Origin: Streptomyces sp. NBC_01485
Lineage (GTDB): Bacteria > Actinomycetota > Actinomycetes > Streptomycetales > Streptomycetaceae
Direction: 5' to 3'
Assembly (NCBI RefSeq): GCF_036227125.1
Contig: NZ_CP109435.1
Location: 3,348,001 to 3,412,000, forward strand
DNA: 64,000 nt
The stretch's first letter is position 1. The number at the start of each line of letters is the position of its first letter. Below, piece after piece: positions 1-8,877 of the stretch. A program made the position numbers and the translations under genes. The notes under the pieces were generated by a model. It searched no databases. It saw nothing but the letters and a program-made list of their open reading frames with translations, and was not told the origin of the DNA.

Positions 1-1020
1 GCCCCACCCGGCTACGCCGGCAGCGGCTCGCGCCAGAAGTTGTTCAGTGCGGCACTGGAGCAGTCTGAGCAGCTGTTCACCGCAGCAGCCTCGGTTGGGC
101 CGGCTTCCCAGCCCCTCATGCTCTTCTACGGCCTGAGCCAGGCAGGCAGGGCCATCGCGGCGTGCGCCCCCGTCCCCTTGGACAAGTGCCGCTTGAACGG
201 CCATGGCATATCTGCCACCCATATGGATCAGCCCGGCCTGGGCTCCGTGATCATCAAGGACAAGGGTAAGGCGGGCGCTGAGTCATTCACGCAGGTTGCG
301 GCGATGCTCGGGTCGCGATCTCTACCTGAAGAAACCCGGCTCGCTGACGTGTGGGCCGCAATCTTGGAGGTCAGCCTCTGGCCCTTGCAGTCGCCATCCC
401 GTCCGCAGCTTCCGATCAGCCGTGCGACTCGCCAGGTGACTCCCAACACCCTGGAGGCCATGGTCTCCGGCTTGCCCGGCGAGCTTCAGCGGCATAAGGA
501 CCCGAGTGACCGTGAACAGGCCGTGCGCACGTGGCTTGCTGACTATCCAGCGTTGAGGGGTTATCGCTTCTGGTCGAGAGGTGCCATTCCCGAGAGCGGG
601 CCGGAGAGCCGGGATGAGAGGCAAGGCACCATCGGCTGTCGGCTCACATGGCAGATCGAAGACGCCGAGACATACGCGCACGGCCTCGAATGGGGTTACG
701 AATGGGAGGATTACGGCGAGGGGGTCGCGAAGCGTCGATTTGAAGAAATAGCCCCCTGGAAGGGGCGTAGCTTGACCGATTCCGCGCGAGTGATCCACGC
801 GCGGTTCGGCGGTGACGACCGTCAGCTTCACCCGTTGCTGGCCTGGTGGGCAGTACTGTTCGCACTTTCGATGCTCGCTCGCTATCAACCGGGACAGTGG
901 ACAGCGCAAATCGATGTCAACCGCAGCAAAGACGCTGTAGCGATCGAATATCTGCTGGACAGCGCTCTCGCGGCCGTGCCTGAGTTGATCCTCGCCGCCA
1001 TCGCCGAGGTGACGGCCTGA
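1..1020 (+). CDS. YaaC-like protein, 5' end outside the window
   Basis: The reading frame is open from base 1, so the true start is upstream and only the C-terminal part is seen. A TTG at 40 could serve as a start, but the protein family normally continues further N-terminally. The segment around residues 20-50 of the visible protein, including FYGLSQAGRAIAA, is the signature I associate with YaaC-like proteins, which have no well-defined biochemical role. The next gene begins about 370 bases downstream, so no operon partner is evident on this side. Confidence 0.6.
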   Translation, partial: APPGYAGSGSRQKLFSAALEQSEQLFTAAASVGPASQPLMLFYGLSQAGRAIAACAPVPLDKCRLNGHGISATHMDQPGLGSVIIKDKGKAGAESFTQVAAMLGSRSLPEETRLADVWAAILEVSLWPLQSPSRPQLPISRATRQVTPNTLEAMVSGLPGELQRHKDPSDREQAVRTWLADYPALRGYRFWSRGAIPESGPESRDERQGTIGCRLTWQIEDAETYAHGLEWGYEWEDYGEGVAKRRFEEIAPWKGRSLTDSARVIHARFGGDDRQLHPLLAWWAVLFALSMLARYQPGQWTAQIDVNRSKDAVAIEYLLDSALAAVPELILAAIAEVTA

Positions 1021-1393
1021 CCCCGTCCACCAGTTCCGCCGGCCCGCATTGAGGCCGGCGGAAATCCTCGCATGTCAAACTTCGGGTAGGTCTCCGCGCG
1101 CCAGGATCCGCTGTCCGAGGTCGCGCAGCTGCCCGGAGATGCACCCGGCGTAGATGGCCAGCAGCACGGCCGTCCTGTGCCTTGCGCCGTGCCGTACGTC
1201 GTGGACCGGGTCCGCGGACAGCGCCACAGTTCCTCGGCGTACGGCATGACGACCCCCGTCGCGACGACGCCGGCGATTCGACGCCCCACGGGAACGCGCC
1301 GGGTCAGAAGGCCGCGGTGTCCGGGCCCTGCCGCGTTCACACTCGTATCGTGGGACAGCACAGTGACGCTCGACCGAGGCAGACGGGCAGGAC
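1021..1393. other. Intergenic region without a convincing gene
   Basis: No reading frame here has a start, ribosome binding site and recognisable product. Two overlapping minus-strand frames, ending at 1075 and 885, contain short stretches that look protein-like (AGVVATGVVMPYAEELW in one, LLAIYAGCISGQLRDLGQRI in the other). This could be a frameshifted remnant of a small gene. The promoter of the downstream phosphatase must lie in the right half. Confidence 0.4.
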
Positions 1394-2623
1394 ATGAGGA
1401 AACCGCAGATCGACTACACGGCGGTCTTCCGGGCCCTCCCCGGCATGGTGGCGCTGCTCACTCCCGATCTGGTGTACGCCGACGCCAACGACGACTTCCT
1501 GCGGCTGGCCGGGCGCACCCTCGAGCAGTTGCTGGGCCGCTACATCTTCGACGTCTTCCCCGAGAACCCGAACGACCCGGCCGCGGCCGGCATGCGGGAG
1601 ACCCGGGCGTCGATGCTGCGGGTGGTGGCCACGGGCGAACGGGACACGATGGCGCTGCTCCGCTACGACATCGAGGATCCCCAGCGGCCCGGCGTATGGC
1701 GGGAGCACTACTGGAGCCCGGTGAACGCGCCCGTCCTCGGCTCCGACGGGCGGGTGGCGCTGGTCGTGCACCGGGTGGAGGAGGTCACCGAACTCTTCCA
1801 CGCGCGCGGCGGCCCGAACGGCGACAGCCGGGCGCGCGTGCTGGAGGCAGAGCTGTACACGCGAGCCCGCGAGCTGCAGCAGGTCAACGAACGGCTGCGC
1901 CAGGCGCACGCCCGCGAACGCGAGGTCGCGCTGGCCCTGCAGGCGGCGATGCTGCCGGCGCCCGGCCCGACCGGACCGCACGAGGCAGCCGTGCGCTACC
2001 GGCCCGCCGTCGGCGCGCTGAACGTGTGCGGCGACTGGTACGACCTGGTCGACCTGCCCGGCGACAACCTCGCGGTCGCCGTCGGCGACGTGGTGGGGCA
2101 CGGCCTCGCGGCCGCCGGTGTCATGGGGCAGTTGCGCAGTGCCCTGAGCGCGGCCTGCCGGGTCGCCGACGGCCCGGCCCAGGCTGTGGAGGCGCTCGGC
2201 CTGTACGCCCGCTTCGTCGACGGCGCCGAGGCGACGACCGTCGTGACGACCTTCATCGACTGGGACAGTCACACCATCACCTACAGCTGCGCCGGCCACC
2301 CGCCGCCTGCTCTCGTGCGCCTCGACGGCACCGTCGTCTTCCTCGACCAGGCCACCGATCCCCCTCTCGTCGCCCGCCCCGAACACCTCCCCCGCCCTCA
2401 GGCCCGCACTCCCTTCGCCGAAGGCGACACCCTCGTTCTGTACACCGACGGCTTGATCGAGCGCCGCGACGAGGACATCGACACCGGCCTGGGCCGCCTC
2501 GCCGACTCCCTCACCCACCATCGGCACGCCGCCCCCGAGACCCTCGCCGACGTCCTCCTGGCCGAACTCCTTCCCTCCACCGGCAACACCGACGACACCG
2601 CCCTGATCGTCCTGCGTCTCTGA
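1394..2623 (+). CDS. PAS domain-containing PP2C (SpoIIE-type) serine phosphatase
   Basis: A 409-residue cytoplasmic protein. Residues about 8-130 form a PAS sensor (DYTAVFRALPGMVALLTPDL onward), followed by a coiled-coil linker at about 150-195 and a SpoIIE/PP2C phosphatase domain at about 200-405. The metal-binding signatures are visible as GDWYD, VGDVVGHG and, near the end, a DDTALIVLR motif. Such proteins typically dephosphorylate anti-sigma-factor antagonists in response to a PAS-sensed signal; here no anti-sigma kinase is adjacent. The ATG at 1394 is preceded by a GGGCAGG-type binding site. The Rieske gene starts 55 bases after its stop. Confidence 0.88.
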   Translation: MRKPQIDYTAVFRALPGMVALLTPDLVYADANDDFLRLAGRTLEQLLGRYIFDVFPENPNDPAAAGMRETRASMLRVVATGERDTMALLRYDIEDPQRPGVWREHYWSPVNAPVLGSDGRVALVVHRVEEVTELFHARGGPNGDSRARVLEAELYTRARELQQVNERLRQAHAREREVALALQAAMLPAPGPTGPHEAAVRYRPAVGALNVCGDWYDLVDLPGDNLAVAVGDVVGHGLAAAGVMGQLRSALSAACRVADGPAQAVEALGLYARFVDGAEATTVVTTFIDWDSHTITYSCAGHPPPALVRLDGTVVFLDQATDPPLVARPEHLPRPQARTPFAEGDTLVLYTDGLIERRDEDIDTGLGRLADSLTHHRHAAPETLADVLLAELLPSTGNTDDTALIVLRL

Positions 2624-2677
2624 CCCGCGGCGCTCGACTTCCGGTTTGGCACGTTCGGGCAGGGAAACCCGGACCGC

Positions 2678-3604
2678 ATGAGGCTTGCGCGGACATTGCA
2701 GAGTCCCGGTTCCCGTCATGCTTCGGTGGCCCCGCCCCTGGCGGCCGCGCTGGACGCCGTAGAGCGACTGGAGTGGCTGGACGGGGCCGTCGGCGGGGTG
2801 CGGTGGGCCGTGCGGTCCCTGCCGCTGGGAAAGGGGCGAGACGTCCTGCGGGGGCGGTGGCTCGGCCACCCGCTGCATCCGGCGCTGGTGCAGGTGCCCA
2901 TCGGGGCCTGGACATCGGCGGCGGTGCTCGACCTGGTGCCCGGCCAGAGCCGTGCGGCCCGCCTGATGGTCGCCCTAGGCCTGGCCGGTGCCGGGCCGGC
3001 GGCGCTGGCCGGGTGGGTGGACTGGGCCGAGCAGCGGCCGCCGCAGGCCCGTGTGGGCCTGGTGCACGCCGCCGCCAACATCACGGCCGTCTCCGTGTAC
3101 GCGGGCTCGCTCGCCGCCCGGCTGAAAGGCCGCCCGGTCCTCGGACGCGCGCTCGGCTTCACCGGGCTCACCGTCGCCACGGTCGGCGGCATCCTCGGCG
3201 GCCATCTCGCATACCGTCAGGCCGCGGGCGTCAACCATGCCGAGGCGGTGCCGCTGCTGGTCGAGCCCGGCTGGCACCGGGTGGGCGCGCTGACCGGGTT
3301 CCCCGCCGGGGAGCCGGTCCGCCGCATGGCCGGCGAGGTCCCTGTGCTGGTGGTCGTCGTCCCGGCACCCGACGGCGAGGCGGACCAGGTGCACGCCCTG
3401 GCCGACCGCTGCAGTCACCTGTCCGGACCCCTGTCGGAGGGCAAGGTCCTCGCCGGGTGCGTCGAGTGCCCCTGGCACGGCAGCCTGTTCCGGCTCTCCG
3501 ACGGCGCCAACCTCAGCGGCCCGGCGACGGCCCCGCAGCCCGCCTTCGACAGCCGCGTCACCGCCGACGGCCAGGTCGAGGTACGTATGACGCCGCCCCG
3601 GTGA
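2678..3604 (+). CDS. DUF2231 membrane domain fused to Rieske [2Fe-2S] domain
   Basis: A 308-residue protein. The first two-thirds is a DUF2231-type membrane region beginning at GHPLHPALVQVPIGAW (residues about 63-78) with about four hydrophobic segments to residue 180. The last 100 residues form a Rieske domain: C245-x-H247, sixteen residues, then C264-x2-H267 bind the [2Fe-2S] cluster. The domain order suggests a membrane-tethered electron-transfer protein, but no partner oxidase or reductase is adjacent. A 21-bp tandem duplication spans the stop codon. Confidence 0.85.
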   Translation: MRLARTLQSPGSRHASVAPPLAAALDAVERLEWLDGAVGGVRWAVRSLPLGKGRDVLRGRWLGHPLHPALVQVPIGAWTSAAVLDLVPGQSRAARLMVALGLAGAGPAALAGWVDWAEQRPPQARVGLVHAAANITAVSVYAGSLAARLKGRPVLGRALGFTGLTVATVGGILGGHLAYRQAAGVNHAEAVPLLVEPGWHRVGALTGFPAGEPVRRMAGEVPVLVVVVPAPDGEADQVHALADRCSHLSGPLSEGKVLAGCVECPWHGSLFRLSDGANLSGPATAPQPAFDSRVTADGQVEVRMTPPR

Positions 3605-3641
3605 CCCACGTCCGCCTGTCGGTGACCCACATCCGCCTGAT
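3600..3641. repeat. 21-bp tandem duplication across the Rieske gene stop codon
   Basis: Two adjacent 21-base units at 3600-3620 and 3621-3641 differ at only three positions; each starts GGTGACCCAC. The first contains the TGA stop of the upstream gene, so the duplication leaves the protein intact. Confidence 0.75.
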
Positions 3642-3660
3642 GGCCCCCGTGCCGCGCGCG

Positions 3661-3678
3661 CCCACCCGTAGCGGTGGG
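3661..3678. terminator. Short hairpin between convergent Rieske gene and gvpK
   Basis: CCCACC and GGTGGG pair across a six-base loop in the 90-base gap between the convergent Rieske gene and the end of the gas vesicle operon. It is short and lacks a T-run, so terminator function is only plausible. Confidence 0.35.
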
Positions 3679-3694
3679 AGTACGTCGGCGTGGG

Positions 3695-4120
3695 TCAGTC
3701 CCGCCGCAACAGGGGCCCGAGCGGTCCGAGGTCGATGTTCAGATCGTCCTCGGACAGGCCGAAGTGCTCACGCAACTCGGCCATCCGGTCTTCCAGCGCC
3801 ATCAGGGTCAGTCCGAGCTGTTCCACCTGATCGTCGCTGAGACCACCCTCGTCCACGCGGCGCAGCGCCTGCCGCTCCATCAACTGACGCAGCAGCTCGA
3901 CGACGGTGAGCACCAGGCCCGCCAGACCGCGTTCCACCGACTCCGGATCCATCGTGACGCGCCGCGTCGGGAGCGGGGCTCTGCCGGTGCGGGTCCGACG
4001 GGTTTCCCCCGCGGGGGCGGCCGCCGCCGCCCTCCCGTACCGCCTGTAGTGCCGCGTCCGCCACACAACCGGCTCACCGTTCCGCCGTGGGCGACGCTCA
4101 GCAGGGCGGTGGCCGGTCAT
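3695..4120 (-). CDS. gvpK: Gas vesicle protein GvpK
   Basis: A 141-residue protein, last gene of the gas vesicle operon. The conserved GvpK core begins at about residue 55 (MDPESVERGLAGLVLTVVEL) and runs through LGLTLMALEDRMAELREHFG to the C-terminus. The N-terminal 50 residues are basic and low in complexity. The ATG at 4120 overlaps the gvpS stop as ATGA, which decides the start over an in-frame ATG at 4165 and indicates translational coupling. GvpK is a minor accessory protein needed for vesicle formation in other organisms; its precise role is unclear. Confidence 0.9.
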   Translation of the reverse strand: MTGHRPAERRPRRNGEPVVWRTRHYRRYGRAAAAAPAGETRRTRTGRAPLPTRRVTMDPESVERGLAGLVLTVVELLRQLMERQALRRVDEGGLSDDQVEQLGLTLMALEDRMAELREHFGLSEDDLNIDLGPLGPLLRRD

Positions 4121-4362
4121 CGGACCGTCTCCTCGGCGTCGAGGCTCCCGACACCGGAGTCCCACTCAGAGCGGACCGAAGCCACCAGCGCGCGCAACGA
4201 GATGCGGACCAGGTCGACGTCGGCGATGCACAAGGTCACCTCACCGGTGATCACCACACCTCCGGCCAGCACCCGGTCGAGCAGGTCCACCAGCGCGATC
4301 CGCCGGGAGTCGAGCGCGGGTGCGGTCCTGCGCGCGGGCTGTTCGTCGAGCACGGCGCTCAT
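4117..4362 (-). CDS. gvpS: Gas vesicle protein GvpS (GvpA/J-like small protein)
   Basis: An 81-residue protein of the GvpA superfamily: IALVDLLDRVLAGGVVITGE followed by VTLCIADVDLVRISLRALV is the amphipathic helix-strand-strand-helix core. It lacks the long C-terminal tail of GvpA and GvpJ in this operon. It starts at the ATG at 4362, overlapping the end of the upstream GvpL/F gene by four bases. Position between gvpL and gvpK matches the actinomycete cluster order known as J-L-S-K. It is probably a minor shell or nucleation component. Confidence 0.85.
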   Translation of the reverse strand: MSAVLDEQPARRTAPALDSRRIALVDLLDRVLAGGVVITGEVTLCIADVDLVRISLRALVASVRSEWDSGVGSLDAEETVR

Positions 4363-5159
4363 CCCTTCCGTCCGCTGTCGCCGCTCCCGGTGAAGGAGTA
4401 CGCCGGCCAGGGGCCGCTGAGTTCCAGCCGGATCTCCGGGAACCGCAGTTCGAGGGAGGCCACCGCGGCGGCGAACTCCCGCGCGCGGGAGTCGGGCACC
4501 AGATAGGAGTTGTTGAGGAGCATCCATCCCTCGTACTCGGCGAGCCGTGCGTCCTGCGGCGGATGCTCCGCCGTCCTCACGGCCAGCTCGGCGAGGGCCG
4601 CGTGGATCGCTTCCGCGCACTCCGCCGCACGCAGGTGCGCGGTCTCCCGTCCTCTCCGCTGCTCTCTCCGGCGCAGCAGATAGGCGGTGCCAGGGCTGTC
4701 CTGTTCGCTGGTCCGGGCGCTGGTCCGGTCGCCAGGGGGGTCCGCGACGAACGCCTGCGGATCCGCGTACGCCTTCACGCCCCACTCGGTGCGGCCGGCC
4801 AGCAGGTCCAGCGCGGAATCGAAGTCGGCTCGCCGCTCGTCCAGAAGGAAACGGATCCGTGCGTCGTCGTGGTAGACGGTCGCGAAACGCAGCGGGACGA
4901 CACATCCGCCGCGGGCCGCCGTGTCGATCACCCGGTGGTGAGCGCGGACAGCCGCCTCCAGCCAGGCCAGATCCTCCAGGTGGGCGCCGAGTTCCTCCTC
5001 CCCGAAGTCACTCAGCGGCACCGACCCGACGACGGCCGAGAGCCCCGCGCCCTCGACGATGCGCACGGGCTCGCCCGCGACGCCCTTCAGGCCGGCCGGA
5101 AGACCGGGCCTCTTCCCGGACGCCACGGCATAGAGCCAGGCGGCCGACGCGCCGTTCAT
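4359..5159 (-). CDS. gvpL: Gas vesicle protein GvpL/GvpF family
   Basis: A 266-residue GvpL/F-family protein with the N-terminal motif WLYAVASG, the central HHRVIDTAARGGCVVPLRFA and the C-terminal LELSGPWPAYSF. The family is structurally involved in nucleating vesicles or chaperoning GvpA. This is the downstream of two paralogues in the operon; its position before gvpS is the reason for calling it GvpL. It overlaps gvpJ by four bases (ATGA). Confidence 0.88.
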   Translation of the reverse strand: MNGASAAWLYAVASGKRPGLPAGLKGVAGEPVRIVEGAGLSAVVGSVPLSDFGEEELGAHLEDLAWLEAAVRAHHRVIDTAARGGCVVPLRFATVYHDDARIRFLLDERRADFDSALDLLAGRTEWGVKAYADPQAFVADPPGDRTSARTSEQDSPGTAYLLRRREQRRGRETAHLRAAECAEAIHAALAELAVRTAEHPPQDARLAEYEGWMLLNNSYLVPDSRAREFAAAVASLELRFPEIRLELSGPWPAYSFTGSGDSGRKG

Positions 5160-5656
5160 GGCCCTGGCTCCCTATCGCCCTCGGAACGCCGCCGATCCGG
5201 TGGACGCCGTCGCGGCTCCTCATGCCGGGGCCGCGGCTCCTCCCGCCGGGACTCCTTCTGCCGGGACTCCTCCTGCCAGGGCTCGGCGGTCCCGGGTCCG
5301 GCCGCTTCGGGAGGCGAGCGGCGTCCGGCCTCCAGCTCACCGATACGGCGGCGCAGGCGCTCGTTCTCCTCGACCACGTCCCGCTTGCCCACCGACAGGG
5401 TCGGATCGTGCTCCCACCAGTCGATGCCCATCTCCCGGGCACGGTCGACGGAAGCGATGACCAGCCGGATCTTGATCGTGAGCAGTTCGATGTCCAGCAG
5501 GTTGATCCGGATGTCACCCGCGATGACGATGCCCTTGTCGAGCACGCGCTCCAGGATGTCGGCCAGGTTCGCCGGTTCGGAGGGGGCAGGACGGCGCGCG
5601 GGGCTCAGGCCGCCCCTGCTCGAACCGGCCCAGCCCGGACCCTGGCTCATCGTCAC
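5156..5656 (-). CDS. gvpJ: Gas vesicle protein GvpJ
   Basis: A 166-residue GvpA-like protein. The core lies at residues about 28-75 (LADILERVLDKGIVIAGDIR, then INLLDIELLTIKIRLVIASV), followed by DWWEHDP and a heptad-like stretch with ENERLRRRIGELE. The C-terminus is charged and low in complexity. GvpJ is a minor structural protein that in other systems caps or seeds vesicles. An in-frame ATG two codons in (5650) is an equally acceptable start. Confidence 0.87.
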   Translation of the reverse strand: MTMSQGPGWAGSSRGGLSPARRPAPSEPANLADILERVLDKGIVIAGDIRINLLDIELLTIKIRLVIASVDRAREMGIDWWEHDPTLSVGKRDVVEENERLRRRIGELEAGRRSPPEAAGPGTAEPWQEESRQKESRREEPRPRHEEPRRRPPDRRRSEGDREPGP

Positions 5657-6216
5657 TGGTCATCCGCCCTTCCCCGGTAGTACCGGCGGTCGCGGTGGTA
5701 CGAGACGAGTTCTCCCTCGCCGTCCACCTCGACGCGGTAGACGGCGAGGATGTCGGTGGAGTCGGGTATCCGGTGCGTCTCGACGACCTCGATGCCCACC
5801 TCCCAGCCGTCCTCGCTGCGCTCCAGGGAGGTCACGCCCTCGGCCGGTTCGCCGGTGAGTTCCTGCACATGCTGCGCCGCGTACCGGGCGGCCTTGCGCG
5901 CGGTGACGCCCGGGCGCCGACGTGACTCCGGCTCGCGTGCCTCCGGCTCGCGTGACTGCGGCTCGCGTGACTGCGGCTCGCGTGACTGCGGCTCGGGCGC
6001 GCGCCGACGGCTTCGCGACTCGTCCGCCTCACCTTCGTCATCCTTCGGGCGGGACCGCCGGGGCGTCCCGCTCTTCGTCCCGTGGCTCGTCCCCTGACTC
6101 ATCCCGTGGCTCGTCCCGTGGCTCGTCGCGTGGCGCTCCGGGGCCGCCCGTTCGTGGGCCCGGCGCCGTGGCGCTGACTCCTCGGGCACGGGGCGGTCGC
6201 GTCCTGTCCCGGGCAT
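5653..6216 (-). CDS. gvpO: Gas vesicle protein GvpO with long repetitive N-terminus
   Basis: A 187-residue protein whose GvpO domain is confined to the last 90 residues (ARKAARYAAQHVQELTGEP, then WEVGIEVVETHRIPDSTDIL and VYRVEVDGEGELVSYHR). The N-terminal half is low complexity: GTSHGM-type quartets followed by SREPQ/SREPE pentapeptides encoded by 15-bp tandem repeats at about 5930-6000. A GGAGGTG binding site lies just upstream of the ATG at 6216. In S. coelicolor-type clusters gvpO is usually the first gene; here it sits in the middle, after gvpG. Confidence 0.85.
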   Translation of the reverse strand: MPGTGRDRPVPEESAPRRRAHERAAPERHATSHGTSHGMSQGTSHGTKSGTPRRSRPKDDEGEADESRSRRRAPEPQSREPQSREPQSREPEAREPESRRRPGVTARKAARYAAQHVQELTGEPAEGVTSLERSEDGWEVGIEVVETHRIPDSTDILAVYRVEVDGEGELVSYHRDRRYYRGRADDQ

Positions 6217-6219
6217 GGC

Positions 6220-6471
6220 TCACACCTCCAGGCCGCCGCTCGGAGGCCCCGCCTCCATCAGACGGCGAACGTATTCCTCCTCCAGGTCCGCCGCCTCCTC
6301 CTCCGTGATCTCGCCGCTCTCCCGCGATTCCTGGACTTCCTCCAGCCGCTGACGGATGACCACGGGATCAGCGAACTCCCGGTTCGCCTCCTCGTGCACC
6401 CGCTCAGCGATCCACGCCACGCCGCGGACCGGCGCGAGCGGCAGGGTCAGCAGTCCGGTGAAGAGTCCCAT
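6220..6471 (-). CDS. gvpG: Gas vesicle protein GvpG
   Basis: An 83-residue protein typical of GvpG: the N-terminal LPLAPVRGVAWIAERVHEEA, an acidic helical middle (RLEEVQESRESGEITEEEAA) and a short C-terminus. GvpG is a small accessory protein encoded in nearly all gvp clusters. It lies two bases after gvpF and three bases before gvpO. Confidence 0.9.
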   Translation of the reverse strand: MGLFTGLLTLPLAPVRGVAWIAERVHEEANREFADPVVIRQRLEEVQESRESGEITEEEAADLEEEYVRRLMEAGPPSGGLEV

Positions 6472-6473
6472 CG

Positions 6474-7289
6474 CTAACGCCTTTCCTCGAAGCCGGCCAT
6501 CGCCTCGGTCACGAAGGCGTACGGAGCCACCGGCCCGAGCAGGCGCAGCCGGATCCGGCCGTGCCAGCGCCGGGCGAGGTCCTCCGCCGCCTGCTCGAAG
6601 GCCGGACGCCGCTCCCGCTCGACCAGGAAGGAGACATCCGCGACCGCGTCGGCGGCAGCCGGTTCGTCCGGTGTCACGGCGACCGAGAGCGGTGCCAGAC
6701 AGCGGTCGATCTCCACGGCGTCGCTGTCCCGTTTGTCCGCGATCGCCTCGGCCACGAGTTGACCGAGCTGGATCCTCCGGTAGTAACCGGCCTCCTCGGG
6801 CATGCCGTTCAGCTCGTCCCGCAGCCGCTGGGCCTCCGGCCGCTCGGCGAGCACCTCCCGCAGCACTTCGTCCTGTACGTACCGGGCCTTGAGTGTGAAC
6901 TGGGCGGAACCTTCCAGCCGGTCGAGAGCGGTCACGAAGTCGTCGTAGCCGCCCGCCAGCAGCTCATCGGTCACCGCGTTCTCATCGGGAAGCACCGTCC
7001 CGAACCGGAAGGGCAGTACCGTCGCGGCCGCGGCCGCGAGCGAGTCCAGCACCTGAGCGTGGGCGCGCAGGTCGTCCGGCGTCCCCAGCGGCCGGTCGGC
7101 GGACACCGCACTCACGACGGCCGCGATGCCGCGATGCCTGACGTGGGTCACCCTGGCGTCGGCACTCCCCACCGCAGGCAGCCCCTCCACCACCGTGGTG
7201 GCTGCGGACCCCCGGACGACTCCGTAGACGTACCGGCCGCTCTCCGCCCCGGGCGTTTGCGATGCGGCCCCCGTCATGGCCCCCGTCAT
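6474..7289 (-). CDS. gvpF: Gas vesicle protein GvpF (GvpL/F family)
   Basis: A 271-residue GvpL/F-family protein: [10 protein letters not shown] near residue 19, [20 protein letters not shown] around 77-96 and the C-terminal [16 protein letters not shown]. It overlaps gvpA by four bases and precedes gvpG, the usual A-F-G order. GvpF family members interact with GvpA and are thought to help its assembly. Confidence 0.9.
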   Translation of the reverse strand: MTGAMTGAASQTPGAESGRYVYGVVRGSAATTVVEGLPAVGSADARVTHVRHRGIAAVVSAVSADRPLGTPDDLRAHAQVLDSLAAAAATVLPFRFGTVLPDENAVTDELLAGGYDDFVTALDRLEGSAQFTLKARYVQDEVLREVLAERPEAQRLRDELNGMPEEAGYYRRIQLGQLVAEAIADKRDSDAVEIDRCLAPLSVAVTPDEPAAADAVADVSFLVERERRPAFEQAAEDLARRWHGRIRLRLLGPVAPYAFVTEAMAGFEERR

Positions 7290-7792
7290 CGGTCGCGTCC
7301 CTTACGACCGGCGGTGCGCGAGGTGCGTCGGGGCTTCGTCTCCGCCGGCTCCAACTGCTCCTCGTCCTCTTCCTCGCCCTCTTCGTCGTACGCACCCTCT
7401 TCGTCCTCGGGCTGCTCCTCCTCGTCCTCGTCGCGCCCGCCGAGGATCTCCTGGGCCTTGTCCTTCGCCCCCTCCAGGACACCCTTCGTCTTGTGCTCGG
7501 CGCCCCCCTCGTGGATCTCGTCCATGATCCCGGGCAGGCCACGCGTCTCGGTTCCGCTGCGGGCGAGGTCGAGACGGTTCACCGCCTCCGCGAAGCGCAG
7601 ATACGTGTCGACGCTGGCGATCACTATGCGGGCGTCGATGGTCAGCAGCTCGATGCCCACCAGTGACACCCGGACGTAGATGTCGATGACCAGACCCTTG
7701 TCAAGGATCAGGTCGATCACCTCGACCAGACCGCCCGAGGAGGGCCGGTCCAGGTAACGGTTGCGTTGGCCGGCGACGGTCATCACGCTCAC
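7286..7792 (-). CDS. gvpA: Major gas vesicle structural protein GvpA
   Basis: A 168-residue actinomycete-type GvpA. The shell-forming core is at residues about 20-75 ([55 protein letters not shown]). The C-terminal 90 residues form a tail typical of soil actinobacteria, here very acidic ([19 protein letters not shown]) and ending in basic residues. The tail makes it about twice the length of aquatic GvpA. It overlaps the upstream SRPBCC gene by four bases. Confidence 0.9.
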   Translation of the reverse strand: MSVMTVAGQRNRYLDRPSSGGLVEVIDLILDKGLVIDIYVRVSLVGIELLTIDARIVIASVDTYLRFAEAVNRLDLARSGTETRGLPGIMDEIHEGGAEHKTKGVLEGAKDKAQEILGGRDEDEEEQPEDEEGAYDEEGEEEDEEQLEPAETKPRRTSRTAGRKGRDR

Positions 7793-8871
7793 CTCGCCTT
7801 CGCCGAGGACCGCCTGCGCCGATGGCCGGCCGGTTCCTCGTCCTCGGGTTCGTCTTCCTCAGGTTCCTCGTCCTCCGCCGCGGGTTCCTCTTCCTCGGGT
7901 TCCTCTTCCTCCTCGTCGCGCGGCTCTCCTTCCTCCCCTTCCGCCGCCTCGTCGTACGCGTCCTCGGGCTGCTCCTCGGGCTGCTCCTCGCCCTGCTCTT
8001 CCTCGTCCGCCGTCTCCTGGTCGCGCACCTCCTCATCGCTGCGCACCACCTCGCCGTCGCGCACCTCGCCCCGCCACCCCTCGACCTCCTCGGGGTGCAG
8101 AAGTACCTGGCTCATCGCGTGCCGGCGGAAGTGCTTCAGTTCGAGCCGGGCCCTGCGGCCCTGGGCACGCCAGAGGTTCCCGGTCCGCTCGAACATGCCC
8201 TGCGGGTAGTACTGCAGAACCAGCAGGATCCTGGTGAGGCGCGGCCCGACCTCATGGAAGGTCACCGCCCCGTCGACATGGCCCTTGTCGCCCTTCGACT
8301 CCCAGACGATCAGCTCGTCCGGCGCCTGCTCGATGACGGTCGCCTTCCACTTGCGGTGCGAGAGGAAGATCTGCGCCTTCCAGTTCGTCTCCGTCTCGGA
8401 TTCCTGCTCGACGTCCTCCACCTTCTTCATGAAGCCGGGGAAGTCCTCGAACTGCGTCCACTGGTTGTAGGCGTCGGAGACCGGAAGACCCACGTCGATC
8501 TGTTCGACGATGTTGACGACCGTGATCTTCTTGTTCTTCTTGTCGCCGTCACCGCCGCCCAGGCCACCGGAAACCGTCTCCTTGGCCTTCTCCGTCACCT
8601 GGGAAATGCCGCCGCCGACGGCGGACTTCAACTGCGAGGCGCCCTCGGACAGAAGGTGTTTGCCCCCCGCGAGCGCCACTTTGGGCCCGAGACCGCCGCC
8701 CAGTCCCCCGCCGTGAGCCAGATCCTCGACCTTGTCGGTCACATTGGCGACCGCTCGCTCTCCGAGGGCGGCGAGGAGGTTCTGCGCTTCCGCCAGGAAG
8801 CGGTCGGTAGGCAGTTCTCTGGTCAACGTGCCCAGGCCGCCCGAAGTCTGACCGTCCGATCGTTCAGTCAT
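7789..8871 (-). CDS. SRPBCC/START-fold protein of the gas vesicle operon (GvpZ-like)
   Basis: A 360-residue protein. Residues about 1-110 are helical and Gly-rich. Residues about 115-255 form an SRPBCC (polyketide-cyclase/dehydrase) fold, recognisable from [37 protein letters not shown] and [12 protein letters not shown]. The last 90 residues are an extremely acidic tail ending in basic residues. I equate it with GvpZ of the actinomycete gvpOAFGYZJLSK set on position and length. The fold normally binds hydrophobic ligands or other proteins; its role in vesicle formation is unknown. Confidence 0.78.
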   Translation of the reverse strand: MTERSDGQTSGGLGTLTRELPTDRFLAEAQNLLAALGERAVANVTDKVEDLAHGGGLGGGLGPKVALAGGKHLLSEGASQLKSAVGGGISQVTEKAKETVSGGLGGGDGDKKNKKITVVNIVEQIDVGLPVSDAYNQWTQFEDFPGFMKKVEDVEQESETETNWKAQIFLSHRKWKATVIEQAPDELIVWESKGDKGHVDGAVTFHEVGPRLTRILLVLQYYPQGMFERTGNLWRAQGRRARLELKHFRRHAMSQVLLHPEEVEGWRGEVRDGEVVRSDEEVRDQETADEEEQGEEQPEEQPEDAYDEAAEGEEGEPRDEEEEEPEEEEPAAEDEEPEEDEPEDEEPAGHRRRRSSAKAR

Positions 8872-8877
8872 ACGTCA

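Noticed and set aside
885..1395. Two overlapping minus-strand frames with protein-like fragments
   Set aside because: No start site or family could be supported and the left one runs into the YaaC-like gene. A frameshifted remnant is possible but not shown.
1177..3840. Long plus-strand frame of nearly 900 codons across the phosphatase and Rieske genes
   Set aside because: Arg/Pro/Gly-rich translation with no domain. It is the shifted frame of two well-supported genes.
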